64,000 nt of DNA from a bacterium (lineage in GTDB: Bacteria > Hinthialibacterota > Hinthialibacteria > Hinthialibacterales > Hinthialibacteraceae), in contig WGLV01000011.1 of assembly GCA_016125385.1 (NCBI GenBank), forward strand, positions 124,001 through 188,000, in the 5' to 3' direction. Shown piece by piece: positions 27,676 to 37,073 of the stretch; within the stretch, counting starts at the first letter, position 1, and each line of letters opens with the position of its first letter. The position numbers and the translations under genes are program-made. Below the pieces are notes generated by a model that was given only the letters and a program-made list of their open reading frames with translations, had not been told where the DNA came from and made no database searches.

Positions 27676-28812
27676 TTACGCGCGCCGTCTGCCGCCACGC
27701 CGCGATTCGGGCGCGATGGGCGGCGCGTCGAACGTTTCTCGCGCCACGCTGATCAAAAGGCCCACCATGATCATGTTGATAATCAGCGCCGAGCCGCCGT
27801 ATGAGATGAACGGCAGCGAGATCCCCGTGGTGGGGATGCTGCCGGTGACCACCGCGATATTCAGCGCCGCCTGAAAGCCGATCGCCGTCGAGCAACCCAC
27901 CGCTACCAGCGAGCCGAACGGGTTTTCACAGCGCAATGCGACCCAGTAACCCAGCAGCACCATCAGCATGTACGCGATCACCACCGCCGCGCAGTTCATA
28001 AACCCGAGCTCTTCGCCCATGATCGAAAAGATCATGTCGGTGTGCGATTCAGGGGTGAAACCGAGCTGCTGTACGCCCTCACCCAGCCCGACGCCCCACA
28101 CGCCGCCGTGCGCGAAGCCGATTTTCGCCTGCACGATCTGATAGCCTTTTGAATCCATGTACAGCTCCGGGTGCATGAACGCGTTGATGCGTTCCCACAG
28201 CACCGGTTTGGTGTAGATGCCGATGACCACCGCCGCGATAAACACCGCCGCCACCGGGAGCAGGTGGGTCAGGCGTCCGCCCGCCGCGAACCAGATCGCG
28301 AAACACACCACGCCGATGAAAAACACCGTGCCGTGGTCGGGTTGTTTGAGAATCAGAGCGAGCGGGATGCTGACGAACAGCGCGGGAAACAAGACGCCCT
28401 TGAAGAACGAGCCCAGTTGTTCGCGCCGTTCGGCCCACACCGACGACAGATAAAAGATCACCGCCAGCTTCGTCATGTCGGAAGGCTGGAAGCCCATGAT
28501 CCAGCGCCGGGAACCCTTGATTTCGCGCCCGATAAACAACACCAGCACCAGCAGAACGATGTTGAGAATCATCATGGGCCGCGCCCATTTCTCCCAGCGG
28601 TTGTAATCGAGTCCCGCGAAGAAGAACAGACAGGCCAGCCCGATGCTGAACCGCATCAGCTGGCGTCCCATGTACTGGTAGACGTTGTTGTCGGTCCCTT
28701 TGGTCAGCAGAAACTGGCTTGAACTGAGCACCATCACCACGCCAAGCAACACCAGCGCCAGCGTGAGCGCCAACAGGGTGCCGTTGATGAGTGAATGCGA
28801 GCGGATTTTCAT
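27676..28812 (-). CDS. ftsW: Septal peptidoglycan polymerase FtsW
   Basis: A 378-residue SEDS-family protein with about ten membrane helices. GSRRWIMGFQPSDMTKLAVIFYL is the conserved SEDS block. GFAHGGVWGVGLGEGVQQLGFTPESHTDMIFSIMGEELGF and the C-terminal TGISLPFISYGGSALI are diagnostic. FtsW polymerises lipid II together with the transpeptidase FtsI. Coupled to murD by ATGA. The usual RodA/FtsW ambiguity is resolved by location in the dcw cluster. Confidence 0.95.
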   Translation of the reverse strand: MKIRSHSLINGTLLALTLALVLLGVVMVLSSSQFLLTKGTDNNVYQYMGRQLMRFSIGLACLFFFAGLDYNRWEKWARPMMILNIVLLVLVLFIGREIKGSRRWIMGFQPSDMTKLAVIFYLSSVWAERREQLGSFFKGVLFPALFVSIPLALILKQPDHGTVFFIGVVCFAIWFAAGGRLTHLLPVAAVFIAAVVIGIYTKPVLWERINAFMHPELYMDSKGYQIVQAKIGFAHGGVWGVGLGEGVQQLGFTPESHTDMIFSIMGEELGFMNCAAVVIAYMLMVLLGYWVALRCENPFGSLVAVGCSTAIGFQAALNIAVVTGSIPTTGISLPFISYGGSALIINMIMVGLLISVARETFDAPPIAPESRRGGRRRA

Positions 28813-30203
28813 CGGTATTCTTTCACCGCCTTCATGAAGCGTTCGCCTCGCTCTTCGTAACTGCTGAACATGTCCCAGCTCGCGCAGGCGGGCGAGAGTA
28901 ACAGGGTTTCACCCGCTTCGGCGTCGTCGAGCGCCTGTTTTACGGCGTCTTCGAGCGTCTGGCATCGTTTGATCTCGACCGCGGCGCTCCATGCGTCTTC
29001 GAGCAGGGCGGCGTCGCGACCGATGAGATAGGCGCACCGCGCTTTTGTTTTCAGAAGATCATTCAGCGAAGCGAGGTCGTCGCCTTTCGCCTGGCCGCCC
29101 GCAATCAGCCGGATCGGCCCCGGCAACGCCTCCAGCGCGGCCTGAACGGCGTGGACGCTGGTGGCTTTCGAATCGTTGTAACATCGCACGCCTTTGACCA
29201 CGCCGGCGAACTGCTGGCGGTGAGGCAATGGCGAGAACGAGGCCAGCGCCTCCACCGCCTTGCGCAGCGGCGCTCCATACGAGACCGCCGCGCCCATCGA
29301 GGCCAGCGCGTTCAAGCGCATGACGCTCGTCCATGAGTTCAACTCCGGCGCCGGCGCGCATTCTTCCGTCGCGCCGTCGCGGAGCCGTAGGGTTCCGTCG
29401 AGAAAGTACAAACCGTCAGGGCCCGCGGCATCAATCGCAAATGTTCGCTTTCTCGACGAAACCCACTCCGGACAATAACCCTCAACCCCGGGGCCCATCC
29501 AAAGCGCCTCCATTGGCGTCTGGTTCTTCACAATGTTGAATTTCGTTTTGTAATACGTTTCCACCGAGTCGTACCGGCTGAGATGATCGGGCGCCAGATT
29601 GGTGATGACGCCTACCCGGGCGTGGAACTCCTCGAAGGTCTCGCATTGATAACTGCTCACCTCGATCACCATCGGGCGCCGGCTGATGCGCGGCTGCGAC
29701 ACCGCCGCATCGCACACCGGCAAGCCCACATTGCCGCCCATCAGCGCATCGAAACCGCAGTATTTCAGCACGTGCGCGGTCAGGTGGGTTACCGTGGTCT
29801 TGCCGTCGGTGCCGGTAATGGCGATCAAGGGCCGCTGTAGAAAACGGCAGCCAAACTCCACTTCGCCCGTGATATACACGCCCGCGCGCCGGAGCATTTC
29901 GATCAGCGGCGCGTTGGGGGGAAAGCCGGGGCTCAGTACGCAGTAATCGATGCCGTCAACGCACTTCAGCTCGCCGGTCAGTACTTTCACGCCGCGCGGA
30001 GTCCACTCTCGCCGCAGCGCCTCGGCTTTGGCGGCGTCGCTTTCATACGCGATTACCTGGCCGCCCTCATGAAGAATGAGGCGAGACGCCGACTGGCCCG
30101 ACAGACCCATGCCGGCAACCAGGGCGCACAGCCCGGTCGCCTGGGGCAGCGGCCCGCTCAGCAACTCTTTCGCCTCGTTCTTCATCAGTCCGGCCAGCAT
30201 CAT
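28809..30203 (-). CDS. murD: UDP-MurNAc-L-alanine--D-glutamate ligase MurD
   Basis: A 464-residue cytoplasmic Mur ligase that adds D-glutamate. The N-terminal VAGMGLSGQSASRL binds the uracil nucleotide. The ATP loop is ITGTDGKTTVTHL, with Asp where most MurD proteins have Asn. VEVSSYQCETFEEF matches the MurD ExSSxQ motif, and CYNDSKATSVHAV the C-terminal NDSKATN block with Ser in place of the final Asn. Overlaps ftsW by ATGA and follows mraY by 20 bases. Confidence 0.95.
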   Translation of the reverse strand: MMLAGLMKNEAKELLSGPLPQATGLCALVAGMGLSGQSASRLILHEGGQVIAYESDAAKAEALRREWTPRGVKVLTGELKCVDGIDYCVLSPGFPPNAPLIEMLRRAGVYITGEVEFGCRFLQRPLIAITGTDGKTTVTHLTAHVLKYCGFDALMGGNVGLPVCDAAVSQPRISRRPMVIEVSSYQCETFEEFHARVGVITNLAPDHLSRYDSVETYYKTKFNIVKNQTPMEALWMGPGVEGYCPEWVSSRKRTFAIDAAGPDGLYFLDGTLRLRDGATEECAPAPELNSWTSVMRLNALASMGAAVSYGAPLRKAVEALASFSPLPHRQQFAGVVKGVRCYNDSKATSVHAVQAALEALPGPIRLIAGGQAKGDDLASLNDLLKTKARCAYLIGRDAALLEDAWSAAVEIKRCQTLEDAVKQALDDAEAGETLLLSPACASWDMFSSYEERGERFMKAVKEYR

Positions 30204-30223
30204 CGATTCGTTCCCGCGCCCGT

Positions 30224-31336
30224 TCAGCGCATCTTCAGCGTCGCCAGTCCCAGAAAGGCGAAAATCGCCGCCATGATCCAGAACCGCACCACGATCGTCG
30301 TCTCGGGCCAGCCCATCATCTCGAAATGATGATGGATCGGCGCCATTTTAAACACGCGCTTGCCACGCAGTTTGAATGAGTAAACCTGAATCATCACCGA
30401 CAGCGATTCCATCACGAACACACCGCCGATGATAAACAGCAGAATCTCCTGTTTGATTAAAACCGCCACAGCGCCCAGGGCGCCGCCCAGCGCGAGAGAT
30501 CCGGTATCGCCCATAAAGACGTCGGCAGGGTGAGCGTTATACCAGAGAAACGCGGCCGTCGCGCCCACCAGCGCCATCATGAAGACCGTCAGTTCGCCGG
30601 AGTGGGGAATGTAGAGCAGGTCGAGATACTCGCTCGCGTCTACACGGCCGATGACGTAACACAGCGCCGCGAAGGCCAGCCCCACGATGGCAAAACATCC
30701 ACTCGCCAGACCGTCGAGGCCGTCGGTGAGGTTGACGGCGTTCGAGGTCCCCGTCACCACACAGGCGACGAAGGGGATGTACAGAATCCCCAGCGGGATG
30801 AACGTATGTTTGATGAAGGGCAGCGACAGCCCGTATGGCTGTTCGGGTGACAGGGGATGCAGGAAATACAGCATCGCGCCCAGCCCCAGCCCCACGCCAA
30901 ACTGGACGAACAACTTCTGTCTGGCGCGCACGCCCTTGTATTCTTTCTTTTTCAACTTGGTGTAGTCGTCGATGAATCCGAGCAGCCCCAGCGCCATCGT
31001 CACCGTCATCGCGGTGAGCACCAGCTGATTGTGCAGGTTGCCCCAGATCAGAATCGACAGCGCCACCGAGGCGAGAATCAGCGTGCCGCCCATGGTGGGC
31101 GTGCCCGCTTTGTCTTTATGTTTTTCATACAGATCTTTCACGCCTTCGCCGCGGATGGTCTGGCCGATCTTCATGTGGATGAGCCACTGGATGAACCACG
31201 GCCCCAGCGCTACGCCCAGCACCATCGCGGTCGACGCCGCCATCGCCGCGCGGAAGGTGATGTACTGAAACACGTTGAACATTCCGAACGTGCCGGGATA
31301 CATCACCGAAAGCGGGAAAAGATATTCGTAAACCAT
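30224..31336 (-). CDS. mraY: Phospho-MurNAc-pentapeptide transferase MraY
   Basis: A 370-residue polytopic enzyme that makes lipid I from UDP-MurNAc-pentapeptide and undecaprenyl phosphate. Catalytic signatures: FIDDYTKLKKKEYKGVRARQK (Asp pair), NAVNLTDGLDGLASG, VFMGDTGSLALGG and the terminal PIHHHFEMMGWPET with its His cluster. The ATG overlaps the murE stop by one base (TGATG), so murF, which normally lies between murE and mraY, is absent from this junction. Confidence 0.97.
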   Translation of the reverse strand: MVYEYLFPLSVMYPGTFGMFNVFQYITFRAAMAASTAMVLGVALGPWFIQWLIHMKIGQTIRGEGVKDLYEKHKDKAGTPTMGGTLILASVALSILIWGNLHNQLVLTAMTVTMALGLLGFIDDYTKLKKKEYKGVRARQKLFVQFGVGLGLGAMLYFLHPLSPEQPYGLSLPFIKHTFIPLGILYIPFVACVVTGTSNAVNLTDGLDGLASGCFAIVGLAFAALCYVIGRVDASEYLDLLYIPHSGELTVFMMALVGATAAFLWYNAHPADVFMGDTGSLALGGALGAVAVLIKQEILLFIIGGVFVMESLSVMIQVYSFKLRGKRVFKMAPIHHHFEMMGWPETTIVVRFWIMAAIFAFLGLATLKMR

Positions 31337-32811
31337 CAGTTCGCCGCTCCCTTTCCCGCCGCGATCAGATAATCGCCGGCGATTTCCCGGTCGTCGAAAT
31401 GAATCTTCTCCCGGCCCAGAATCTGGTATGTTTCGTGACCTTTGCCCGCCAGCAGCAGGATGTCGCCTTCGCCGAGTTGTTCCACCGCCGCTCGGATCGC
31501 CTGTTTGCGGTCGGCGATGACGTCGAATTTCGCTTCGCCGCCTTTCATCCCTTCGACGATATCATTCAGGATGCCTTCGGGATTTTCCGTACGCGGATTG
31601 TCGGAGGTGACGAACGCGTGATCGCTCAGGCGCAGCGCGATGGCGCCCATCAGCGGGCGTTTGCCCCGATCGCGGTCGCCGCCGCAGCCGAATACCGTAT
31701 ACAGGCGGCGGTGAGGAATCGCGTTGAGCGTTTCGAGACATTTCTCCAGCGCGTCGGGCGTGTGGCAATAATCGACCACCACCAGCGCTCCGATTCCGTT
31801 TTTTACCTGTTCGAGCCGGCCCGGCGCGGCGTGGAACCGTTCCACCGCCGCCGCCATGCCGTCCATGGCGAGGCCGCATGAAAGACCCGCCGCCAGCGCG
31901 CCAAGAATGTTGTATACGTTGTGGCGGCCCTGAAGCGGCGTCATCAGGTTGAAGGCTCCCTCGGGCGTATCCAGTTGAAAGCGGCATCCCTCCAGCGTCA
32001 TTTCCAGCCGGGAGGCGCGTAACTCGGCGTCCCGGTCGATCGCGAAATTCAGTTGCCGGAGATCGTTCAGTTCAGCCTGAAATCGCCGTCCGGTTTCATC
32101 GTCGAGGTTAAACGAGGCGGTTCCGCCGGATTTCAAATGGCGCGTGAACAGTAACTTCTTCGCCTCGCGGTAGTCGTCCATGGTTTTATGAAAGTCAAGA
32201 TGATCCTGGCTCAGATTCGTGAACACCGCCGTGTCGAAGGTCATGCCGTCGACCCGATGCAACACCAGGCCGTGCGATGAAACCTCCATCGCGGCGCGGC
32301 GGGCGCCCCGGCCGGCGACCTCGCACAGAATGCGCTGCATTTCATGCGGAAGCGGCGTGGTGGTTTCAGCCGTTTCATGAAAATCGCCGAAGCGGTATTC
32401 GATGGTGCCCAGGACGGCGATCGATTCACCGGCGGCCTGAAACAATTGTTCGAGCAAATAGGTGGTCGTCGTCTTGCCGTTCGAACCGGTGACGCCGATC
32501 AGGGACAGGGATTGAGCGGGGTGGCGGTAAAAATTGGCCGCCAGCGCGGGAAGCGCGGCCAGCGTGTCGCTCACGCGCGCCTGTGGCAGCACGGCGTCGC
32601 TGAATTCCTCCACCACCGCCAGAACCGCGCCTTGTTCGGCTGCGGCCCGCAGGTAGAGGTGTCCATCGGCGGATTGTCCGCGCAGTGCCACGAACGCGTC
32701 GCCCGGCTTCACACGCCGGCTGTCGGCCGTCAGTCCGCTGACTGACGCCGGCATGGCGCCGTGAAACGCGAGAACGTTCACGCCCTCAAGTAGCAATCGC
32801 CCTTCAATCAT
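31336..32811 (-). CDS. murE: UDP-MurNAc-tripeptide synthetase MurE (DAP-adding)
   Basis: A 491-residue Mur ligase. The start at 32811 is the first ATG; the 14 codons upstream would need a TTG. The ATP loop is GVTGSNGKTTTTYLLEQL, the MurE block is VDYCHTPDALEKCL (Cys where Ala is usual), and GCGGDRDRGKRPLMG follows. DNPRTENP supplies the DNPR motif that selects meso-diaminopimelate over lysine, so the organism probably has DAP-type peptidoglycan. One-base overlap with mraY; 155 bases of non-coding sequence separate it from ftsI. Confidence 0.96.
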   Translation of the reverse strand: MIEGRLLLEGVNVLAFHGAMPASVSGLTADSRRVKPGDAFVALRGQSADGHLYLRAAAEQGAVLAVVEEFSDAVLPQARVSDTLAALPALAANFYRHPAQSLSLIGVTGSNGKTTTTYLLEQLFQAAGESIAVLGTIEYRFGDFHETAETTTPLPHEMQRILCEVAGRGARRAAMEVSSHGLVLHRVDGMTFDTAVFTNLSQDHLDFHKTMDDYREAKKLLFTRHLKSGGTASFNLDDETGRRFQAELNDLRQLNFAIDRDAELRASRLEMTLEGCRFQLDTPEGAFNLMTPLQGRHNVYNILGALAAGLSCGLAMDGMAAAVERFHAAPGRLEQVKNGIGALVVVDYCHTPDALEKCLETLNAIPHRRLYTVFGCGGDRDRGKRPLMGAIALRLSDHAFVTSDNPRTENPEGILNDIVEGMKGGEAKFDVIADRKQAIRAAVEQLGEGDILLLAGKGHETYQILGREKIHFDDREIAGDYLIAAGKGAAN

Positions 32812-32966
32812 CCCTCGTTTTGCCCTTGGAACCCAAACCGGTTCCGAACCCAAATAAAAAGAAAAAAAATACGATGAGTTTGTTCGCCGGTTGGCGGAAA
32901 ACCACCGCGCGGCTCTTGCCGTTTTTTCAGCGCCGGACCGTTTTTACAGGCTCCGGCGTATTCGTT

Positions 32967-35060
32967 TCAGTTCGCCGCCTGCGCCACCCAGGGCGCGGGC
33001 TCCTGTAGAGTCGGGTCGATCAACACCGGCTCGCATTGAATCGAGGCTTCGCGGCTGGCGGCCGCGATCGCCGCCCCGGCGATGGGCTCCTGCGAGACCA
33101 CTTTGCCCGAACCTTCCACCTCGACGCCGAGCCCGAGCCGCCGCAGTTGAATGTACGCGTCGCGCAGCGGCAGGCCGGTCAGATCGGGCATGACCGCCGC
33201 GTTCGCGTCGAAAGCGAAGGCGGGTGCGGGCAGTACGCGCTTGATGCCGAAGGCGGATTCTTCTTTTTCGTTCCGTTCCGCTTCGGCCTGGGCTAGTTCT
33301 TTCGCCTGTTCGGCCAGCAGGGGGTCGTCATGAACCGTCGGGGCCATGCCCCAGTACGCGACGATCTCTTCGGCGATCGCTTTCCATACCGGCCCAGCCA
33401 GCGCGCCGCCGTACTTGCCGTGACGCGGCTGGTCGACCACAACCGAGATGGTTACTCTCGGCTTTTCAGCGGGGAAGAATCCACAGAACGAAGCGATCCG
33501 CATGCCGCGCCCGTAAGTGCCCGTCTCCGGATCGTATTTCTGAGCCGTTCCGGTCTTGCCCGCGATGTGGAAGCCCGGAATGCGAACCTTATCGCCTGTA
33601 CCTTCGGGATCCTCGGTCACATCGACCATCATGCGGATGACCTGTTCGGCCACGCCGGCGTCGGCCACGCGATAGGGCGTCTCCGGTTCGCGTTCGAGAA
33701 AGACTCCGTCCTTGCCCTGAAAGCCCATCACGATTCGCGCCGGGCGGAACACGCCGCGATTGGCGAGCGCGTTATACGCGGTGGTCAGAATCAGCGTGTT
33801 GGTCGACATCTCCTGCCCGTAGGGAACCGCGCCGATCGAAGCGGGCTGCCAGTCTGACGGCTTACGCAATACGCCGCCCTGTTCGCCGGGCAGGTCATAG
33901 GTGCTCTTTTCGTAATTCTTGAATCCGAACGCGCGTAGATACTTGTACAGAATCTCCGCCTGACCGCGCCAGTCGGACGAATCGGTGGTCAGTGACTGCG
34001 CGATCTTCACCGTGCCGATGTTGCTCGACCGAACCAGAATGTCATGCACGGTCAGGTTGCCGAAACTGTGAATGTCATCGCGAATGGTGCGGCCTTTGAA
34101 ATAAAACCGGCCGTTTTCACAGAAAAACACCGTGTCGGGCGTGACCCGTCCTTCGCTCAACGCGGCCAGGACGGTAAACGGTTTGATCACCGAGCCCGGC
34201 TCGAACATATTGGCGATCAGCCGGTTTTTTCTGACCAGCTGGGGGTAATCTTCGTAATGGTTCGGGTCCATGCGCGGCGCGTTCGCCAGCGCCAGCACGT
34301 CGCCGGTCTCCGCGTCCATCACCACCGCGTTGACCTGATTCGCTTCCGTCTCGGCGAGTACTTTTTCCAACTCTCGCTCGACGATGTATTGAATGTATCC
34401 GTCGATGGTGAGAATCGCGTCCGGCCCCTGGGTGTTGAATTTGGTGTAGTCTTCGCTCGCCAGAAGTTTGCGGCGGGGGTCTTTTTCAGCGATAATCTCT
34501 TTCGCCGCGCCTTCCAGCCATTCATTCAGGCTCAGCTCAAGCCCTTCCAGTCCGCGGTTGTCGCGGCCGGTGTATCCCAGCATCTGCCCGGCGAGCGGAC
34601 CTTCCGGGTAGAAGCGGGTGTCGGTCTGATCGAAGAAGATGCCGGGCAACTGCATCGCCTCCAGTTTCGATTTCATTTTTTCAGAGACGCCGTGCGCCAG
34701 AACGCGGCCCCGGACGCCGATCGTCGACTCGACGTGCCGGTCGATGTCTTCCTGAGTCAGGCCCAGAACCTCACCCGCCTTCGCGATGACGCTGGCCGGG
34801 TCGTCCATGCGTTCTTTGTCAGCCATGACGGTGTACTTCCACTCGTTCTGTGCGAGTACGCGGCCGTTGCGATCGAGAATGTCGCCCCGGACCGGCGGCA
34901 GTTCTTTGGTATAGACGCGAGCCCGCTCGCTGTTGGCGCGCGTCTCATCGGCGTGGATTACCTGTAGAAAATAGAGGCGTCCCACCAGGCCGCTGAACAC
35001 CGCGCCCGCCGTGAGCATCAAAGCCGCCACGCGTATTACCGTCATGCGCCGGGTCGTCAT
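32967..35060 (-). CDS. ftsI: Septal transpeptidase FtsI/PBP with PASTA domain
   Basis: A 697-residue class B penicillin-binding protein. One N-terminal membrane anchor (residues about 8-30) is followed by the PBP dimerisation domain. The transpeptidase domain has the nucleophile motif SVIK (about residue 292), the SSN motif (about 343) and KTGT (about 501). A single C-terminal PASTA domain begins VMPDLTGLPLRDAYIQLRRLGL (about residue 622). PASTA domains are usual in Gram-positive and some deep-branching PBPs and less usual in DAP-type diderms. It cross-links septal peptidoglycan with FtsW. The gene follows the FtsL-like gene by 11 bases. Confidence 0.95.
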   Translation of the reverse strand: MTTRRMTVIRVAALMLTAGAVFSGLVGRLYFLQVIHADETRANSERARVYTKELPPVRGDILDRNGRVLAQNEWKYTVMADKERMDDPASVIAKAGEVLGLTQEDIDRHVESTIGVRGRVLAHGVSEKMKSKLEAMQLPGIFFDQTDTRFYPEGPLAGQMLGYTGRDNRGLEGLELSLNEWLEGAAKEIIAEKDPRRKLLASEDYTKFNTQGPDAILTIDGYIQYIVERELEKVLAETEANQVNAVVMDAETGDVLALANAPRMDPNHYEDYPQLVRKNRLIANMFEPGSVIKPFTVLAALSEGRVTPDTVFFCENGRFYFKGRTIRDDIHSFGNLTVHDILVRSSNIGTVKIAQSLTTDSSDWRGQAEILYKYLRAFGFKNYEKSTYDLPGEQGGVLRKPSDWQPASIGAVPYGQEMSTNTLILTTAYNALANRGVFRPARIVMGFQGKDGVFLEREPETPYRVADAGVAEQVIRMMVDVTEDPEGTGDKVRIPGFHIAGKTGTAQKYDPETGTYGRGMRIASFCGFFPAEKPRVTISVVVDQPRHGKYGGALAGPVWKAIAEEIVAYWGMAPTVHDDPLLAEQAKELAQAEAERNEKEESAFGIKRVLPAPAFAFDANAAVMPDLTGLPLRDAYIQLRRLGLGVEVEGSGKVVSQEPIAGAAIAAASREASIQCEPVLIDPTLQEPAPWVAQAAN

Positions 35061-35071
35061 TCCGCGTTTCC

Positions 35072-35518
35072 TTAATCAAGCAGGGCGTTTAACCACCCTC
35101 GAACCGAGTGGAAGGTCTCCACCCAGCGGTTTCTCATACGAATAATCCAGCTCGTTTCCGCTTCCGGCAGCCGCGCCGGCGTGTGGCCGATGCGTTGCGT
35201 CGTTAATCCGGGGACTCCAATTTCAATCGCCGGATGACGCGGCGGTCCGAGTTCGGGGAACTCCGTTTCGATCTTTTCCGCGATGCGTTCGTATCGCTCC
35301 AGCTCGTTGATCTCGATATTCAGTTTTCGCAGGTCGTCGAGCAGCGCGGTCTTCTGGTAATACTTATCGGTCATGCGGTAGTGGGTGCGCTTTACTTCGA
35401 TCGACGCCTGCACCGTCAGCAGAATCGAGCCGAACAGCACCACGATCCACAGATAACCCAGCGTCAGGCGAACCATGGCGATGGCTTGATCGTCGCGTTG
35501 TTCTTTTTTCCGGCCCAT
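35072..35518 (-). CDS. ftsL: FtsL-like bitopic division protein
   Basis: A 148-residue protein with a charged cytoplasmic tail, one membrane helix (residues about 17-38, LTLGYLWIVVLFGSILLTV) and then a heptad-like coiled coil (YQKTALLDDLRKLNIEINELERYERIAEKIETEF). FtsL sequences diverge greatly; this assignment rests on topology, size and position between rsmH and ftsI. It would act with FtsQ and FtsB to activate FtsW/FtsI. The proline-rich C-terminal 50 residues are an addition to the usual FtsL length of about 100-120. Confidence 0.75.
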   Translation of the reverse strand: MGRKKEQRDDQAIAMVRLTLGYLWIVVLFGSILLTVQASIEVKRTHYRMTDKYYQKTALLDDLRKLNIEINELERYERIAEKIETEFPELGPPRHPAIEIGVPGLTTQRIGHTPARLPEAETSWIIRMRNRWVETFHSVRGWLNALLD

Positions 35519-35530
35519 TCCGCTCTCCGA

Positions 35531-36484
35531 TCAGGGCGTTCGTTCAACCACGCGCAATTGAGCGCTGCGGCTTCGCGGGTTGCGGTTTTTTTCAGCCGCG
35601 CAGGGCGCGACGCCTTTTCGCGTCAGCATCCGCCCGCGTCCCGGTTCGGGTTCCGCCAGCTGGGCGGGGCCGGGTACGATCCCGCCCGCGCCGCAATAGC
35701 GCCTGAACAGCTCTTTCACGATGCGGTGTTCGAGCGAGTGATAACTCAACACCGCCATGCGCCCTCCCGGCGCCAGCCGTTCGAGACCGCCTTCAATTCC
35801 GCGTCGTAACTGCGTCAACTCATCGTTAACCGCGATTCGTAACGCCTGAAAAACCCGCGTCGCGGGATGAATGCCTTCTTCTCGCCGGTTCGCCGCTGGA
35901 ATCGCCTGCAGAACGACGTCGGCGAGTTCCTGCGTTGTGGCGATCTCGCTTTCCTGCCGCCGCCTGACGATGGCGCGGGCGATGCGCCGGCTGAAGCGTT
36001 CGTCGCCATAATTCTTAAATGCTTCGGCCAGTTCGCGGTCGTCCCATGAAGCGATGATGTCCGCCGCGGTCAGCGGCTGGCTCCGGTCCATTCTCATGTC
36101 GAGTGGGCCTTCTTTCTGAAAACTGAAGCCCCGGTCCGCCCGGTCGACCTGCAGCGAAGAAAACCCGCAGTCGATCAGGATGTATGTCGCTTCGGGCGCG
36201 TTCGCCTCGTTGAGAACCGCTTCGATCTCGCTGAAGGCCCGGCGTACGAGCGTGACTTCGAAAGCCGCATCGGCGAATCGAGATCGGCAGAACGCGATCG
36301 CTTCTTCATCGCGGTCGACGCCGATCAACCGTTCGCCGGGTTTAAAATCCCGCGTCAGCGAAGCGGCGTGTCCGCCGTAACCGATGGTGCAATCGACGAC
36401 GACGCGCGGGCCGTTCGCCCTGGGCGCGTAGTCCGCGACTTCGCTTTCCATAACCGGAACATGCGGCGCGGATTCATCCGGCAT
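35531..36484 (-). CDS. rsmH: 16S rRNA m4C1402 methyltransferase RsmH
   Basis: A 317-residue SAM-dependent enzyme (formerly MraW) that methylates N4 of C1402 in 16S rRNA. The start at 36484 is the first ATG, with GGGAC upstream; the frame extends only to TTG codons before it. HVPVMESEV is the family opening, DCTIGYGGHAASL is the SAM motif, and RIAVNDELTQLRRGIEGGLERLAPGGRMAVLSYHSLEHRIVKE is highly conserved. It lies 12 bases after mraZ. Confidence 0.96.
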   Translation of the reverse strand: MPDESAPHVPVMESEVADYAPRANGPRVVVDCTIGYGGHAASLTRDFKPGERLIGVDRDEEAIAFCRSRFADAAFEVTLVRRAFSEIEAVLNEANAPEATYILIDCGFSSLQVDRADRGFSFQKEGPLDMRMDRSQPLTAADIIASWDDRELAEAFKNYGDERFSRRIARAIVRRRQESEIATTQELADVVLQAIPAANRREEGIHPATRVFQALRIAVNDELTQLRRGIEGGLERLAPGGRMAVLSYHSLEHRIVKELFRRYCGAGGIVPGPAQLAEPEPGRGRMLTRKGVAPCAAEKNRNPRSRSAQLRVVERTP

Positions 36485-36496
36485 CAATCGTCCCAA

Positions 36497-37057
36497 CTAA
36501 CCTTTCAGTTCGGCTTCAAAACTCTCCAGCGATTTCTGCCCCTTGGCGAGTTGCATCACCGAGGGGAAGCGCTGCGTCATGGTCACTTCGTCTTCCGCCA
36601 GTTCATCGCGGTAATACACCGACGAGCAGACCAGAATCTTGTCCCAGTCGCCCATCATCATGATTTTGCCATCCAGCCGCCCGTAATCGGCCATGTCGTT
36701 CGGTACCACGATGCGGCCTTCTTTGTCCATGCTGACTTCTTTGGCGTGCGAAAAAATCTGCCGGCGCACGGTCAGGCCGATTTCGGTGTAGTAGTCGAGC
36801 CGGGCGATGGCTTCCGCGATGGGCAGCCAGTTGCATTCCGGAAAAATGGCTATACTACGGTTGAGCCAACGCACCATGATCAACGGGTGGTCGGCCAGTT
36901 TGTCCCGGAACGGTTGAGGGAGTCCAATGCGTGACTTGTTGTCGATGTTCTTTTCGTACGATCCGATCAGTTTGGTGACGAGCGGCTGCGAGACCGGCGC
37001 CGAATCTTCGGACGTGGCCGCGTTGAGTACTGCGCCGCTGGAGCCCTCGCTGATCAT
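36497..37057 (-). CDS. mraZ: Transcriptional regulator MraZ
   Basis: A 186-residue AbrB-fold protein with two SpoVT-AbrB-like repeats: IGSYEKNIDNKSRIGLPQPFRDKL and HAKEVSMDKEGRIVVPNDMADYG. The usual length is about 150; here about 30 extra residues precede the first repeat. MraZ is the DNA-binding autorepressor of the dcw cluster in E. coli and acts as a ring-shaped multimer on tandem repeats. Just upstream lies an array of phased TGGG repeats overlapping a promoter, which fits autoregulation. Confidence 0.95.
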   Translation of the reverse strand: MISEGSSGAVLNAATSEDSAPVSQPLVTKLIGSYEKNIDNKSRIGLPQPFRDKLADHPLIMVRWLNRSIAIFPECNWLPIAEAIARLDYYTEIGLTVRRQIFSHAKEVSMDKEGRIVVPNDMADYGRLDGKIMMMGDWDKILVCSSVYYRDELAEDEVTMTQRFPSVMQLAKGQKSLESFEAELKG

Positions 37058-37073
37058 GGTTCAGCCCTGCCTC

